DNA of 62,704 nucleotides from Arenicellales bacterium (GTDB taxonomy: Bacteria > Pseudomonadota > Gammaproteobacteria > Arenicellales > JAHEKD01): the NCBI GenBank assembly GCA_028284225.1, contig JANQSD010000003.1:1-62704 (forward strand). The letters run 5' to 3'. Within the stretch, counting starts at the first letter, position 1; the number at the start of each line of letters is the position of its first letter. Shown in pieces: positions 34,936-45,358 of the stretch. Below the pieces are notes generated by a model. That model did no database searches. It had not been told where the DNA came from and was given only the letters and a program-made list of their open reading frames with translations. The position numbers were made by a program, and so were the translations under genes.

Positions 34936-35862
34936 ATGCCCTTTAAAAAAATTGTTAAAAAACGTTCTAAATACGGCACATTGGGCTTAGTCAAACGCGC
35001 ACAAGAGGAAATAGTTACCAAAGCCTATCGTAGGCCTGTAGTCAGATCTTTAATAAAACCCTTTAGCGGTAATTATCAACCCCGCAAATGGATTTTTATA
35101 TGTGGTTGCTATAACTCAGGCACTACTTTATTACATAATATAATTGCCAGTCACTCAGGAATCGCCTATTTACCACGTGAGGGGGTTAGATTTACATCTT
35201 TGCTGCCCCAACCGGAAGATCTAGGCTGGACAAGAATGTGGCTGAAATGCCCTCAACACATGGAAATCAGTATTCAGCCTGACGTATCTGCATATGAACA
35301 AATCTTGGCTGACTGGGGCCCAATGTGGAGTGATAAGTCATTAGAACTATTTTTAGAAAAATCCATTACCAATGTAACCAGAATGCAATGGCTGGATCAA
35401 TGTTTTCCTGACGCATATTTTATCGGCATTTGGAGAAACGGCTACTGTGTTGCAGAAGGCATCAGGCGCCGTGCTAAACCGAAAGAAAAAACTAATTATG
35501 ATTCAGACAGCTATCCCATTTCATTAACTGGGCAACAATGGGTTGATGCTAACCAACGATTAATAAAAGGCGCAAGTAAAGTTAAAAACTATGTGGGATT
35601 ATCCTACGAGGACTTTATTCAGAATCCAGTTAAATTGTTGCAAGATATCTTTGATTTTATGAGTATTGCAAGGCCAGAATTAACCATTAAAGAAGATAAA
35701 TTAATAATTAACCAAAAGTCTTTCCGACTTCAAAATCAAAACGCAAATTCTATTTCGAGACTCAATGACACTGATTTGAGTAACTTAAATCCAGTGATCG
35801 AAACCATGATGGAAAAATTAAACTATAAAATTATTACCAGCAATCCAGACCAACCTTCATGA
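34936..35862 (+). CDS. PAPS-dependent sulfotransferase family protein, copy 1
   Basis: Predicted to transfer sulfate from PAPS to a glycan. The 5'-phosphosulfate loop is FICGCYNSGTT (residues 54-64) and a 3'-phosphate binding region is GIWRNGYCVAEGIRRR. The length of 308 aa fits bacterial carbohydrate sulfotransferases. It is cytoplasmic, so sulfation would occur on precursors before flipping. Its stop overlaps the next gene by four bases, giving a translationally coupled sulfotransferase-deacetylase pair. Confidence 0.82.
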   Translation: MPFKKIVKKRSKYGTLGLVKRAQEEIVTKAYRRPVVRSLIKPFSGNYQPRKWIFICGCYNSGTTLLHNIIASHSGIAYLPREGVRFTSLLPQPEDLGWTRMWLKCPQHMEISIQPDVSAYEQILADWGPMWSDKSLELFLEKSITNVTRMQWLDQCFPDAYFIGIWRNGYCVAEGIRRRAKPKEKTNYDSDSYPISLTGQQWVDANQRLIKGASKVKNYVGLSYEDFIQNPVKLLQDIFDFMSIARPELTIKEDKLIINQKSFRLQNQNANSISRLNDTDLSNLNPVIETMMEKLNYKIITSNPDQPS

Positions 35863-36734
35863 CCGATCAAATTGCCAAACTGGAGATTAGTTTTGACCTG
35901 GAGCTGGGCTGGGGCAGTATTGAAAATAATCTCTGGCGCGTGCGCGAAAAAAAAGGCGTTTACGAAAATTTCCGGCCAATAATCGACCATCTATTGGCCA
36001 GGCTAGATGAACTCGAAGTTCCGGTTACCTGGGCCACTGTTGGGGCGTTAACCCAACAACCTAAGGATCGAGACTTTTCCCATTTGCCGGATAACTATCG
36101 CAAACAAATTGAACTGGCATTATCGGCAGCTAATTCTGACTCGTTTTTCGGTGCTGACGTAATAGAGAAAATTGCTTCCAGTAAAATCAGGCATCAAATT
36201 GGATGTCACTCTTACTCACATTTAAGATTCAACCATGACAATATAAATGCAAGCACGATTGACCGTGATATTACGTTGAATAAATCAGCCTTAGCCGATT
36301 ATAACGACAACCCCACATCATTTGTATTTCCACAAAACATTGAAGGCTATGTGGAAGTACTGATTGAGCATGGTTTTAAAACAGTTCGACTCAATCCCTT
36401 TAAAAATCAAAACAATAAACTCAAGCAAATTCTTGATCGCAATTTAAGTCGTCCACCTGCCTCAACGATCAAATTCATCAATGAAAAATTGATCGGAAAA
36501 ACCGAATCGATTTTTTTTAACCCTGGAAACAATAGATCAAAACTAACAACACTTACTCTGTTACGCAGCAAGGCTGGCCTTAACAACTGCGTCAAAAACA
36601 ATACTACTTTTCATGTCTGGAATCACCCTTTTAATTTTGCGGAAAACCCGCGATTACTGAATGCTTTTGTGAAATTTTTAGAGCATGCTTGTGAGCTTCG
36701 CAACAAGGGAAAACTAGCTGTTAGATTGATGTGA
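35859..36734 (+). CDS. Polysaccharide deacetylase (NodB-like) family protein
   Basis: A 291-aa protein of the carbohydrate esterase 4-like fold. The first acidic motif is SFDLELGWGS and the metal histidines are in HQIGCHSYSHLRF, as in the polysaccharide deacetylase superfamily; the usual DD pair is replaced by DLE, common in EPS-cluster members. It has no signal peptide, so it would act on cytoplasmic intermediates. Overlaps the sulfotransferase gene by four bases. Confidence 0.83.
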   Translation: MTDQIAKLEISFDLELGWGSIENNLWRVREKKGVYENFRPIIDHLLARLDELEVPVTWATVGALTQQPKDRDFSHLPDNYRKQIELALSAANSDSFFGADVIEKIASSKIRHQIGCHSYSHLRFNHDNINASTIDRDITLNKSALADYNDNPTSFVFPQNIEGYVEVLIEHGFKTVRLNPFKNQNNKLKQILDRNLSRPPASTIKFINEKLIGKTESIFFNPGNNRSKLTTLTLLRSKAGLNNCVKNNTTFHVWNHPFNFAENPRLLNAFVKFLEHACELRNKGKLAVRLM

Positions 36735-36750
36735 GATGTTAATGAATTTA

Positions 36751-38040
36751 TTATCGTATTTTCAGTTGTCTAAAAACAAAAAAATACAGATAACCTAGCA
36801 ACGACAAATTAAGCATGGCTCCTGTTGCTGCTGTGACCCAGGCTGCGGCAACAACACCAAATTTAGGCACAAAGATTAACAACCCTACCAGGCTCAATAT
36901 CGCCGAGCAGCAGACTAAAATTAAATTCGCTTTTTGATGAGCGGCCATGTTTAATGCCAGACCAACAGGCCCGGTAATCAAATTGATAAACTGCCCGGTC
37001 ACTAAGATTTGCAAAATCAGACCTGCATTTGTATAAGCTTCGCCAAAAATGCTCATTATTAATGCAGGATAGTACATGACTAACAAGTAAAACGGCGCAC
37101 CAAGTGCAATTGAACAAACAGTACTTAGCCCTATGAGGCTGCGAAAACGCTGGTAATCTTGGGCATGATAAGCTTCTGCAATGTAGGGTCCGACGGCCAG
37201 ATTGATAACACGAAGTGCAACCACAACCAACAATGCAGTCCTGGACGCAGCAGTATATTGCCCGGTTGCATCTAAACCTACAAAAATGCCAACAATTATA
37301 ATGTCCCAACGCAGAATTCCCTGGCGTGCCAGATTCGATAAACCCATTGGAATAGAAACATCCAGCCAGTGCTTGTAATCAAACCTGGGTTTTTGATATT
37401 GGAAATCCGACAGGATAGTTTTTAGCCTGATCAGGCCAACGAGTTCCAGCACTACCAGAACAGAAAAATAGATGATTAGCACCTGACCAATCTTTTGTAT
37501 CTCAAAAAGGTACACCAGTAACAGTGTTAGCAAAGGTAATAAAACATCCCTCGGCACAATGGCTTCAACCGTTTTCTGTAACCCCCTCATACAGCTCTGA
37601 CGCCAGCCAGCGATTGTAAACGGCAATAACAGTAGTGCTGTCCAATAAACTGCCTGCTGGTTATCAGACCAAACAATGTCACGAGTAATTAAGAGGAATG
37701 CTAGAACACAGAAACCTGCGGCAACAATTACTTTGAAACTACCGACTACTGCCCCTCTCAATAGGTCAAAATGCTGTTGTACTCGATAAGCTGATAACAG
37801 ACGCACCATGCTATTGGAGAAACCCAGTCCGGCTACAAGCGCTAATATCGTTACTAAGGAATGAACATAGCCAAACAAGCCATAGTCTTCTACAGATAAA
37901 AAACGTGCTAGTACAATATTTAAGCCATAATTGATAGCCAACCCCAATGGCAAAAGTACTCCCGCGCCTACAAGGGCAGGAAGAATGTGCTTAAATTGTT
38001 TAAAGTACTGCATATTGGAAAATATTCTGGATGCATTCAC
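36751..38040 (-). CDS. Oligosaccharide flippase, Wzx-like
   Basis: About 12 membrane segments over 429 aa with the polysaccharide biosynthesis/MOP superfamily start (VLLPLGLAINYGLNIVLARFLSVEDYG). It moves lipid-linked repeat units across the inner membrane for Wzy. Converges with the deacetylase gene and is 28 bases downstream of a second sulfotransferase gene. It is the only flippase in the window. Confidence 0.88.
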   Translation of the reverse strand: MNASRIFSNMQYFKQFKHILPALVGAGVLLPLGLAINYGLNIVLARFLSVEDYGLFGYVHSLVTILALVAGLGFSNSMVRLLSAYRVQQHFDLLRGAVVGSFKVIVAAGFCVLAFLLITRDIVWSDNQQAVYWTALLLLPFTIAGWRQSCMRGLQKTVEAIVPRDVLLPLLTLLLVYLFEIQKIGQVLIIYFSVLVVLELVGLIRLKTILSDFQYQKPRFDYKHWLDVSIPMGLSNLARQGILRWDIIIVGIFVGLDATGQYTAASRTALLVVVALRVINLAVGPYIAEAYHAQDYQRFRSLIGLSTVCSIALGAPFYLLVMYYPALIMSIFGEAYTNAGLILQILVTGQFINLITGPVGLALNMAAHQKANLILVCCSAILSLVGLLIFVPKFGVVAAAWVTAATGAMLNLSLLGYLYFFVFRQLKIR

Positions 38041-38067
38041 TCATATACTGCTAATGATAGGTCACGA

Positions 38068-38850
38068 CTACCAATCGTGACTGGCTTCGTAGCCTAGTTT
38101 TATTAATGCATCACCGGCAAAGTGTTTAAATACTGTTTTGCTCTCATTATTAAAAATGGTTTTCCATTGAGCCGCCTTACCGGCACGTAAAAAACTCACT
38201 TCCGTATCATTATCACGGCTAATTAACTGTTTTTGTTTAGTAAAATCATGTTTATTAATTATTTCGCGTAGCTTTTCAGATTGAGTCTGGTCGAATTGAG
38301 AGTCATGAGTTTCGACTATAAGTGCCTGCATTGCCGAAAAACAGTCAGTCAATAATGATTCGTATTTAATTGTCGGGATACCAATCTCGTGCCAATTGAG
38401 CACAAATTCTGGCCAATTAAAACCAAAAGGAACCTTATTGGAGAATAAATCCTCCATGAATATTGGCAAATTGTTAACAACATCTTCCTTATCTTGAAAC
38501 TTATAACGAGGCTGCATTCTGTTAACCAGTGTTTCATTAAACAAATCATTTACAAACAGACAATGATAATAAAACGAAATCATTACATCCCGACCGTCAC
38601 GAATAACATGAATTTTTTGATGCCGATCAATGCAACTCATAAAATGACCGTGAATTATATTTCGTGACAGGTATGGAAGTTGATTACGCGGGAAGGGAAT
38701 ATCCAGAAATTCACTTAACATTTCAGCTACCCATGATCCTCCTGATTTTGGATACTCTGTTACCACCACCTGTGGCCACAGGCTATTGTTTGACAACAAA
38801 AATTGGCGCAGAAGTTTATTAGTCGCCCTATGAGTTATACTTTTTTTCAT
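38068..38850 (-). CDS. PAPS-dependent sulfotransferase, copy 2 (classical motifs)
   Basis: The canonical 5'-PSB motif EYPKSGGSW is at residues 32-40, and the 3'-PB motif HVIRDGRDVMISFYYH follows at about 87-102. It is of the cytosolic Sulfotransfer_1 type with a length of 260 aa. It is not closely similar to the sulfotransferase at 34936, so the two probably sulfate different positions or sugars. It lies between the flippase gene and the putative glycosidase gene, all on the minus strand. Confidence 0.87.
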   Translation of the reverse strand: MKKSITHRATNKLLRQFLLSNNSLWPQVVVTEYPKSGGSWVAEMLSEFLDIPFPRNQLPYLSRNIIHGHFMSCIDRHQKIHVIRDGRDVMISFYYHCLFVNDLFNETLVNRMQPRYKFQDKEDVVNNLPIFMEDLFSNKVPFGFNWPEFVLNWHEIGIPTIKYESLLTDCFSAMQALIVETHDSQFDQTQSEKLREIINKHDFTKQKQLISRDNDTEVSFLRAGKAAQWKTIFNNESKTVFKHFAGDALIKLGYEASHDW

Positions 38851-38860
38851 CAGACAACAG

Positions 38861-40447
38861 TTACTCAGATGACAAGGCTGACCATTTTTTAAATTTATAA
38901 CGATTAGTCTTAGTCAAAATACGTTTGCCGTTAATTCTCAAGAATTTGTCATCGCAGTTAATAGAATGAAAACTCATTTTAATGTAATGGTCCTTGCTTT
39001 TGAGCATAAATGGGCATTCCTGATCAGAGTCGATTCGCGTTAACGAAACCGATAGCTTTTGCTTTTTACGCCTCAAATCATTAACTTCCATTTCCAGATA
39101 GTATTGTCTGTTAGGAGCTATGGCCTGTTTAGAAAGCTTAAGTAGTGCGGGATTTTTAGCTGCCCTGTTAGTATCAAAATAATAATACGCAGGCCCGTTT
39201 TTTATTTTCCTCACAATAATTTGGTTCGGTTGGCTGACCACTTCATGCTTGTTTCTAAACAACATTTTTCCTGTTCCCGGTTTAACCATAACCGATGATG
39301 TTACCGACTGCCCTTTGTCATCATAATAAACGTGATCAAGGTCCAGCTGCCCGCCCTCACCATCATGCGGTGAAATCAACACCATGCCATGTTCAAATGA
39401 ACGATAATACACATTACCCTTTTTTTGATAGTCAGCGGCTGGTGCTCCTAAATGATGAGCATTGCTTTCGTACAAATCAAGCCCGCCACTACGCCCTGCG
39501 ATAGTCGGTGCTTGAAACGTTGAGTGATACTTATACGTTGTAGTTTCGTTTTTAGCTAACAAATAGGCACAAAACAAATAATTCTGCCATTGCAAATCTT
39601 CTTCATAATCAACGTATTTCCAGCTTCCTCGACCGAATACAAAAATTTGTTTACCCGAAAATTGCTTGATTTTGTTCAAATAAATTTCAATATTATTTTT
39701 AAAACTTTTATCTCTTCTAGCGCCGACAGGACGCGGGTTTAGTCCGAAAAATTCAATCACCGAGAAATCTGTTAAATTAATTAACGGCGTAATCAAATCC
39801 AGGGTTTTAACATAATTCAAACCATTAAAACCCAAATATGAATCTTTTCCCAAATTCTTTTTAAGATCAGCAAAAAGCTCATTTAATTGTTCATTGTAGC
39901 CTTCACATTTATGGGTGGGTTTACAATACCCAGTATTTATCGGTAAATCTTCAAGATAATAGGCAAGGTCCACCACAAAGCCATCAAGTCCCGCTTGCTT
40001 TCTGATGTCGACCAGACGCTTAATAGCAGCACTTTGGTAATCCTTTGAGCGGATATCAATGAAGATTTTAGAGTAATCATATGCAGGCAATACCCAATCA
40101 TTTTTACGGATATTGTTCGAAAAAAAATCGTCCATAAATGATGTATTCAAACGACCTGACCGCTGCCATCGAGTCAAAATCACAGCCAGCAATACCTTAG
40201 TTTCAGGATCTCGATCTTTTATTCGAGATACCAATCGCTTTAGCCTGGGCAAGGTGGCAATCTCCTCCGAGGGTGGATTGATAATTACCACATTTGAATG
40301 ACTGGTTATTTGTTTGATTTGCTTATGGGTAAAGATTGAGTAATCATCAAAACCTATCCAATAGGTAGATAATGGTGCTGTACTTGCATTAGCGCCAATA
40401 AAAAAAACGCTCAAAAATATTAAAATTATTTTTTTAACAACGCACAT
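38861..40447 (-). CDS. Secreted putative glycoside hydrolase-like protein of the EPS cluster
   Basis: The signal peptide spans residues 1-22 (ending ANAST). The body looks like a TIM barrel: alternating strands with YWIGFDDYSIF, GLDGFVVDLAYYLEDLP (possible catalytic acids) and FSVIEFFGLNPRP. A small beta domain follows at about 420-528. It resembles hypothetical glycosyl hydrolase groups found in polysaccharide clusters, where a hydrolase trims or releases the polymer. I cannot assign a family number with confidence. Confidence 0.6.
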   Translation of the reverse strand: MCVVKKIILIFLSVFFIGANASTAPLSTYWIGFDDYSIFTHKQIKQITSHSNVVIINPPSEEIATLPRLKRLVSRIKDRDPETKVLLAVILTRWQRSGRLNTSFMDDFFSNNIRKNDWVLPAYDYSKIFIDIRSKDYQSAAIKRLVDIRKQAGLDGFVVDLAYYLEDLPINTGYCKPTHKCEGYNEQLNELFADLKKNLGKDSYLGFNGLNYVKTLDLITPLINLTDFSVIEFFGLNPRPVGARRDKSFKNNIEIYLNKIKQFSGKQIFVFGRGSWKYVDYEEDLQWQNYLFCAYLLAKNETTTYKYHSTFQAPTIAGRSGGLDLYESNAHHLGAPAADYQKKGNVYYRSFEHGMVLISPHDGEGGQLDLDHVYYDDKGQSVTSSVMVKPGTGKMLFRNKHEVVSQPNQIIVRKIKNGPAYYYFDTNRAAKNPALLKLSKQAIAPNRQYYLEMEVNDLRRKKQKLSVSLTRIDSDQECPFMLKSKDHYIKMSFHSINCDDKFLRINGKRILTKTNRYKFKKWSALSSE

Positions 40448-40468
40448 TTAAATAACAAGCAAAAAATA

Positions 40469-41713
40469 TCACTGTAGAATTATATTTTTCAGTTTCGACA
40501 GTATAGGGTCTTTTCTCAGGTTAGCACTTGCATAATCATGAGCAAGCGGATTAATTCGGCGATTCTGAGCATCAGTCTGGGCAATCATTATGTCCAAACT
40601 ATTAATAAAGTCGCTTTTATCTTCAGGTTCACAAATTTGTGCAATACCCGGATTCGAATGAACCAACTTCCCAAGCTCTGTGCCCTTTTCTGCAGTAATT
40701 AATGCTCGACCGCCGATGGATAATATATTAGTCAGCTTGGATGGGAAAACATTATCCGCAGCACCTTTCTTTTGCAAAACCAAATGAATATCGGCCATGG
40801 ATAGTAATTCGGTTAACTTGTCTATTGGCTGTAGATCGTAAAACTTTATATTATTAATTTGCTGTCTTTCAGCTTTATCCATCAATGTCTGTTTAGACGC
40901 CCCATGCCCTACAACAACAAAAATCACATTCTGTCTGTCTTTGAAATGATCGCATGCATCAAGCAGCAAATCCAAACCTTGCTTTAATCCAATATTCCCC
41001 GAATACAACACCACAATTTTCTCAGTTGAAATCTGCCAACGACGTCGATAATAATTCTCTTCAATATCAAGCTGCGAGGGCTCCAGATCGCTCCAGTTAG
41101 GAATTAACTCAATATGTCCTGCAGGCATATTTTTTTCGATCAATTTTAAACGCATCGACTCAGCTATAGTTGTCACTTTATCGCAGCGTCGCATTAACCA
41201 GCTTTCCAAGCCATAAGCCATTTTTCGCAAAAAGCCAACCTTGGTTGAAGCCATGCCTAAACCCAGCATCGCATCTAATTCAAAGTCCTGCACATGCAAA
41301 ACCAGCCTGGCACCGCTCATTTTCGCGACCAATATAGCAAGGGGAAGGCACATTATTGTGGGGGCAATGATTACCATTGCCTTGGGTCGCCAAAAAATTT
41401 GTGCAAGTAATACCGGCATGCTTGAAAACATAAAACTGCACAAATGAAAGATACGCTTAAATGCAGTAACTTTGCTTGGAACATATAAGGGGCATCTATA
41501 AACTTTAACGCCGCGCACACGTTCTATCATATAGCGCCAACTAGAAAACCCTTTAAAGATTTTCCAATCTGGATAGTACGGTAAGGCCGTAATCATTCTG
41601 ACGTCGTACTCTCGGTTTGCAAACCATTCACACATCTCGGATGTATATTTGCCTGTACCGATAAGTTCCGGAGAATAATTTATTCCGTAAAAGAGTATTT
41701 TGCTTTCAGACAT
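40469..41713 (-). CDS. Glycosyltransferase family 4, WcaI-like
   Basis: A GT-B fold enzyme of 414 aa. The start (KILFYGINYSPELIGTGKYTSEM) and middle (VLYSGNIGLKQGLDLLLDAC) match the WcaI group of colanic acid-type clusters. The nucleotide-sugar binding region near VFPSKLTNILSIGG carries the usual C-terminal pattern. It adds one sugar of the EPS repeat; the donor cannot be read. Confidence 0.88.
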   Translation of the reverse strand: MSESKILFYGINYSPELIGTGKYTSEMCEWFANREYDVRMITALPYYPDWKIFKGFSSWRYMIERVRGVKVYRCPLYVPSKVTAFKRIFHLCSFMFSSMPVLLAQIFWRPKAMVIIAPTIMCLPLAILVAKMSGARLVLHVQDFELDAMLGLGMASTKVGFLRKMAYGLESWLMRRCDKVTTIAESMRLKLIEKNMPAGHIELIPNWSDLEPSQLDIEENYYRRRWQISTEKIVVLYSGNIGLKQGLDLLLDACDHFKDRQNVIFVVVGHGASKQTLMDKAERQQINNIKFYDLQPIDKLTELLSMADIHLVLQKKGAADNVFPSKLTNILSIGGRALITAEKGTELGKLVHSNPGIAQICEPEDKSDFINSLDIMIAQTDAQNRRINPLAHDYASANLRKDPILSKLKNIILQ

Positions 41714-41746
41714 TAGTTTGATATCAAATACTAAGGCGGTATTAGC

Positions 41747-42469
41747 TTATGCCCTTTTGAATAACCAATCCATTTGCAAGATTTCATCCGTTTTCGGGTG
41801 CTTCAAGAAACCCACTGGTCTTAATGCCCGGTAGCCCAAATCATTCATGTATTCCAATATTTCACTATAGGTTTTTTCACCCTCATACATGGGTGAATAG
41901 GAAAGCTCCATGATAATAAAATCGATCTTATCTAGAACAGGACGTGCGCCTTCTATCACATGGAACTCATAGCCTTGAACATCCAGTTTCAGCAATACTG
42001 GTTTATCAAATTGAATCTTCTCTGATACCGCTGCTAATGTTGAAACATCAACAACGATGCTTTGACTTTGCTGAGCATCAGGAAAAGCCTGTTTATGTTT
42101 TTCTCCCAGTTCTAATAATGAACTGGAATGACTATGTGAATTGACAAAAAATTCAGCGGATCCCGGCTTATCTCCCAGAGCCTGGTCGAAAACATTCAGA
42201 TTTGAGATGGCCGTGGCATTTTTTTGTAATTGTTTAAATACATCAGGATTAGGCTCAAACGAATAAACAGTAGCAGTATTAAATAATTTCGAACATGCAA
42301 TGCCAAATTGCCCGACATTAGCACCAACATCAATTATGGTTCCAAATTCTAACCCTTGTTTTTTCAAACCCAAAACCATTTGGTAAGACGTAAATGAAAA
42401 TTTGGGCCAACTTACCATCGCTCTGACAGCAGCCGGATCGAAAAGCATTCCAATAAAATCAGACAGCAT
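41747..42469 (-). CDS. FkbM family methyltransferase
   Basis: A SAM-dependent O-methyltransferase of 240 aa. The SAM motif is IIDVGANVGQFGIACSK (about 38-54) and the acidic motif VYSFEPNPDVF follows; KLDVQGYEFHVIEGA is the FkbM signature. In EPS clusters such enzymes methylate sugar hydroxyls. Overlaps the upstream glycosyltransferase gene by 11 bases. Confidence 0.88.
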   Translation of the reverse strand: MLSDFIGMLFDPAAVRAMVSWPKFSFTSYQMVLGLKKQGLEFGTIIDVGANVGQFGIACSKLFNTATVYSFEPNPDVFKQLQKNATAISNLNVFDQALGDKPGSAEFFVNSHSHSSSLLELGEKHKQAFPDAQQSQSIVVDVSTLAAVSEKIQFDKPVLLKLDVQGYEFHVIEGARPVLDKIDFIIMELSYSPMYEGEKTYSEILEYMNDLGYRALRPVGFLKHPKTDEILQMDWLFKRA

Positions 42470-43607
42470 GAGCTACTCCTGCAATTTCTTCATAAGCTCT
42501 TTTATGCTTATCTACGATCATCGATAAATCAAAATTATTTTTCACATAAACTCGATTCTCAGAGTTAGCTAATATGTCCTGTTGCTTTTTGTTTTCAAGC
42601 AATGTTTCAAACGCATTACAAAACCCCTGTAAATCACTTTCATGATAAACCTTTAATGATAATTGCTTGTTAGTTTTAGAAACTTCATTCAAGTCACTTA
42701 CATCTGTAGAAATTACCGGCAAACACATTGACATTGCTTCCCAAACTGCCGTTGGTGAGGCTTCTGACTTAGATGTACAAAAATAAACATCCGCTGCTTT
42801 GTAATAACGCTCAGGGTCTAAGCAATTCATAGTGTGGAAGACAATATTATTCACTGACTTACTCACTATTCGTGATTTAACCTGATTAAGATAATCCTTT
42901 TGACCTGGAAAAACAGGACCAACGAAATGAAATTTTATTTCGGGTGAAACCATCGAGGCAATATCCACCAATAAATCAAGATTCTTGATCGGTGAAATTT
43001 GCGCTACTGTAATGACATTCAAAAAACCTGCTTGAGGTAGCACTACCGGTTCAACAATTTCAGGCGAAAACCTTGAACAATCAACCGGGGCACCAATAAA
43101 ATATTTTTGCAGTGGTTTTTTGTCAGGAAAATAATAGTTCTCGACTTTTTTTGAGGCAATAAAAAAATACTGCACATGCCCGCGTAAAAACGTAAACACT
43201 TTGTAGACAGCATTCGGCACATGCGCATCATTAAGATGCCAGATTACTTTTTTACCTGCCAGAATTCCCGCTATAACACCTTTTATTTGCCAGGACCCAC
43301 CACTAACATGCACCAGGTCAATACTATTTTTACGGAAATAGAATGCCAGTTTTATAATTTCTATCGAGAACATTAAAAAATAGCGCACAACCTGTGAGTA
43401 TTTTTTTGTCGGCCTGGTCATATCAAATAAAAAATATTCCACTCCTCTGGCCTGTAAATATTGAACATATTCTTCTGATTCATCTTTTGGAATTACAACT
43501 ATCGTATCTATCCCCATTGCATATAATGGCTTAGCTACATTGGCTATTCTTCTCTGTGGTCCGCCAGACAACCGGCCATCTTCAAAAATGTTGGCGACTT
43601 TTAACAA
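42459..43607 (-). CDS. Glycosyltransferase family 4
   Basis: A 382-aa GT-B enzyme. The N-terminal domain starts ANIFEDGRLSGGPQRRIANV, and the C-terminal donor site includes TVAQISPIKNLDLLVDIA and SKSEASPTAVWEAMSMCLPVISTDV (in short pieces), with the typical E-x7-E-like pattern. It acts at the cytoplasmic face on the lipid-linked repeat. Co-directional and overlapping with the FkbM gene. Confidence 0.88.
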   Translation of the reverse strand: MLKVANIFEDGRLSGGPQRRIANVAKPLYAMGIDTIVVIPKDESEEYVQYLQARGVEYFLFDMTRPTKKYSQVVRYFLMFSIEIIKLAFYFRKNSIDLVHVSGGSWQIKGVIAGILAGKKVIWHLNDAHVPNAVYKVFTFLRGHVQYFFIASKKVENYYFPDKKPLQKYFIGAPVDCSRFSPEIVEPVVLPQAGFLNVITVAQISPIKNLDLLVDIASMVSPEIKFHFVGPVFPGQKDYLNQVKSRIVSKSVNNIVFHTMNCLDPERYYKAADVYFCTSKSEASPTAVWEAMSMCLPVISTDVSDLNEVSKTNKQLSLKVYHESDLQGFCNAFETLLENKKQQDILANSENRVYVKNNFDLSMIVDKHKRAYEEIAGVAHAV

Positions 43608-43640
43608 TTTTTTCTCGATAAATTTTGCTAGTAAAGAAAC

Positions 43641-44372
43641 CTAAGTGTTTTTCTTTAGAAAAATCATTAAAAATGCTTTGAATCTCTCCGGAGTCAAGCG
43701 ATTAACAATCAAACTAACAAAGTAAATAATTTTTGATTGTGCTGCATATCGAGGCTCACCATCATAAAAATATGAACAATCCAAATAACCATATTTAGAA
43801 AATGCACCCCTCAAGGCTGTGCGTGTATTTAACAAGTATTTAGTTGGAAAAATATCTTTTTCCAATCTTTTGGGCTGTAACTTACTGAGTATTTTTGCAT
43901 GCCGATTTTGTGGAATCAAAGAACTAATAATTGCTACATAACCCCAGCGATTAGGCGTTCTGGAACAAATCCAGCCACCTGGTTTTAACACGCGATCCAG
44001 TTCACTTACAATAAAGTCAACTTCCTGAATGTGTTCAAATACCCAATCACTAATAATTAAATCAAAAGTCTCAGATGCAAACGGTAACTGATCGCCGATT
44101 TTACCAACCTGCCTTTCGTCGCAATCGGTATTCTCTAATACTGCTTCGTCTACATCATAGGCTGCAACAAATTTGACTTTGCCTTTGAGTTGTCGCAAAT
44201 GTCTTCTGTATTCACATTGATCCTGCTCCAGCCACGCCCCTCGGCCGGCACCGAAGTTTAAAACAGACATATCTTGATGCATGATGGCATTGATTCTTGA
44301 ATAAAACTCAATCGTGCCATCAAGCTTGGTATAACCACCTGCTTGCTTTTCCGGATGAAGGCTATTCAGCAA
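43641..44372 (-). CDS. Class I SAM-dependent methyltransferase
   Basis: 243 aa with SAM motif VLNFGAGRGAWL, then FVAAYDVDEAVL and LIISDWVFEHIQEVDFIVSEL, the pattern of Methyltransf_11. It is probably a sugar methylase of the EPS cluster. Its start overlaps the end of the upstream epimerase gene by seven bases, so they are translationally linked. Confidence 0.85.
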   Translation of the reverse strand: MLNSLHPEKQAGGYTKLDGTIEFYSRINAIMHQDMSVLNFGAGRGAWLEQDQCEYRRHLRQLKGKVKFVAAYDVDEAVLENTDCDERQVGKIGDQLPFASETFDLIISDWVFEHIQEVDFIVSELDRVLKPGGWICSRTPNRWGYVAIISSLIPQNRHAKILSKLQPKRLEKDIFPTKYLLNTRTALRGAFSKYGYLDCSYFYDGEPRYAAQSKIIYFVSLIVNRLTPERFKAFLMIFLKKNT

Positions 44373-45358
44373 GGTTTTGTTCCCATCAAGCTTTTGTAAA
44401 AAGCCACTGTCTTTTCTAAACCTTCTTGAAGGTTCGTCTGGGATGTCCAGCCTAATAATTGCTTAGCTTTAGTCGTATCGGAATAGTTTCTTTTTACATC
44501 TCCTAAACGTTCTTCTGTGTGATTGAATTCCATGTCAACTGCACATTGTGCTTTGATAATTTGCTGCAGCATCACAGCAATTTCATTGACAGTACGTTCC
44601 TTATTACTGGCAATTTGAAATACCTCTCCACCGCCATCAAATTCGGCCGCCTTCAGTATTGCACCAATCAAGTCATCAATGAAGATAAAATCCCGCGTTT
44701 GCTTGCCATCACCATAAATCTCGCAAGGCTGACCATCCAGTGCAGCCTTGATAAATTTAGCCACTACACTACTTTTGTGTGTTGAACGCGGACCATAAAC
44801 ATTGCCGAATCGAAGTGCAATTGTATTGATTGCAAACGTTTGAAAATAAGCCGAGCAGTAACCTTCTCCAGCCAGTTTGCTGGCTCCGTAGGGTGATACA
44901 GGATGTGGCGCAACTTCTTCATGTATGGGGGGTTCAACAATACCGGCCGGTGCTCCGGATGATGCAAAAACAAACTGCTTAACGTTATTCAAACGCACTG
45001 CTTCGAGCAAATTGAATGTACCGATCACATTAGCCTGCATATCGGCTCTTGGATCATCTACAGAAGGACCGACGCCTGTGTTTGCTGCCAGATGCACAAT
45101 ACATTCACTCCCGGCTACTAATCTAGCCACAGCATTAAAATCAGTAATATCGGCAACTATCAGCTGAACACCTGGTTTTTCAGGCTCAACTGACTCTGTT
45201 TCAATAAATTCACATACTTCAGCGAGATCATCCCTGGTGCCGACCGACAGATTATCCATAATGACAATCACAGCCTGCGGGTTAGCATTTAAAATCCTTG
45301 CTACTAAGGAGGTGCCGATAAAACCACAGCCACCTGTAATAAACCATTTTTTTACCAT
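44366..45358 (-). CDS. NAD-dependent sugar-nucleotide epimerase/dehydratase (extended SDR)
   Basis: 330 aa with the NAD motif ITGGCGFIGTSLV (residues 7-19), DNLSVGTRDDL and the catalytic YGASK (in HPVSPYGASKLAGEGY). It resembles UDP-glucose/UDP-glucuronate 4-epimerases but the exact reaction cannot be read. Overlaps its neighbours on both sides by seven bases. Confidence 0.88.
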   Translation of the reverse strand: MVKKWFITGGCGFIGTSLVARILNANPQAVIVIMDNLSVGTRDDLAEVCEFIETESVEPEKPGVQLIVADITDFNAVARLVAGSECIVHLAANTGVGPSVDDPRADMQANVIGTFNLLEAVRLNNVKQFVFASSGAPAGIVEPPIHEEVAPHPVSPYGASKLAGEGYCSAYFQTFAINTIALRFGNVYGPRSTHKSSVVAKFIKAALDGQPCEIYGDGKQTRDFIFIDDLIGAILKAAEFDGGGEVFQIASNKERTVNEIAVMLQQIIKAQCAVDMEFNHTEERLGDVKRNYSDTTKAKQLLGWTSQTNLQEGLEKTVAFYKSLMGTKPC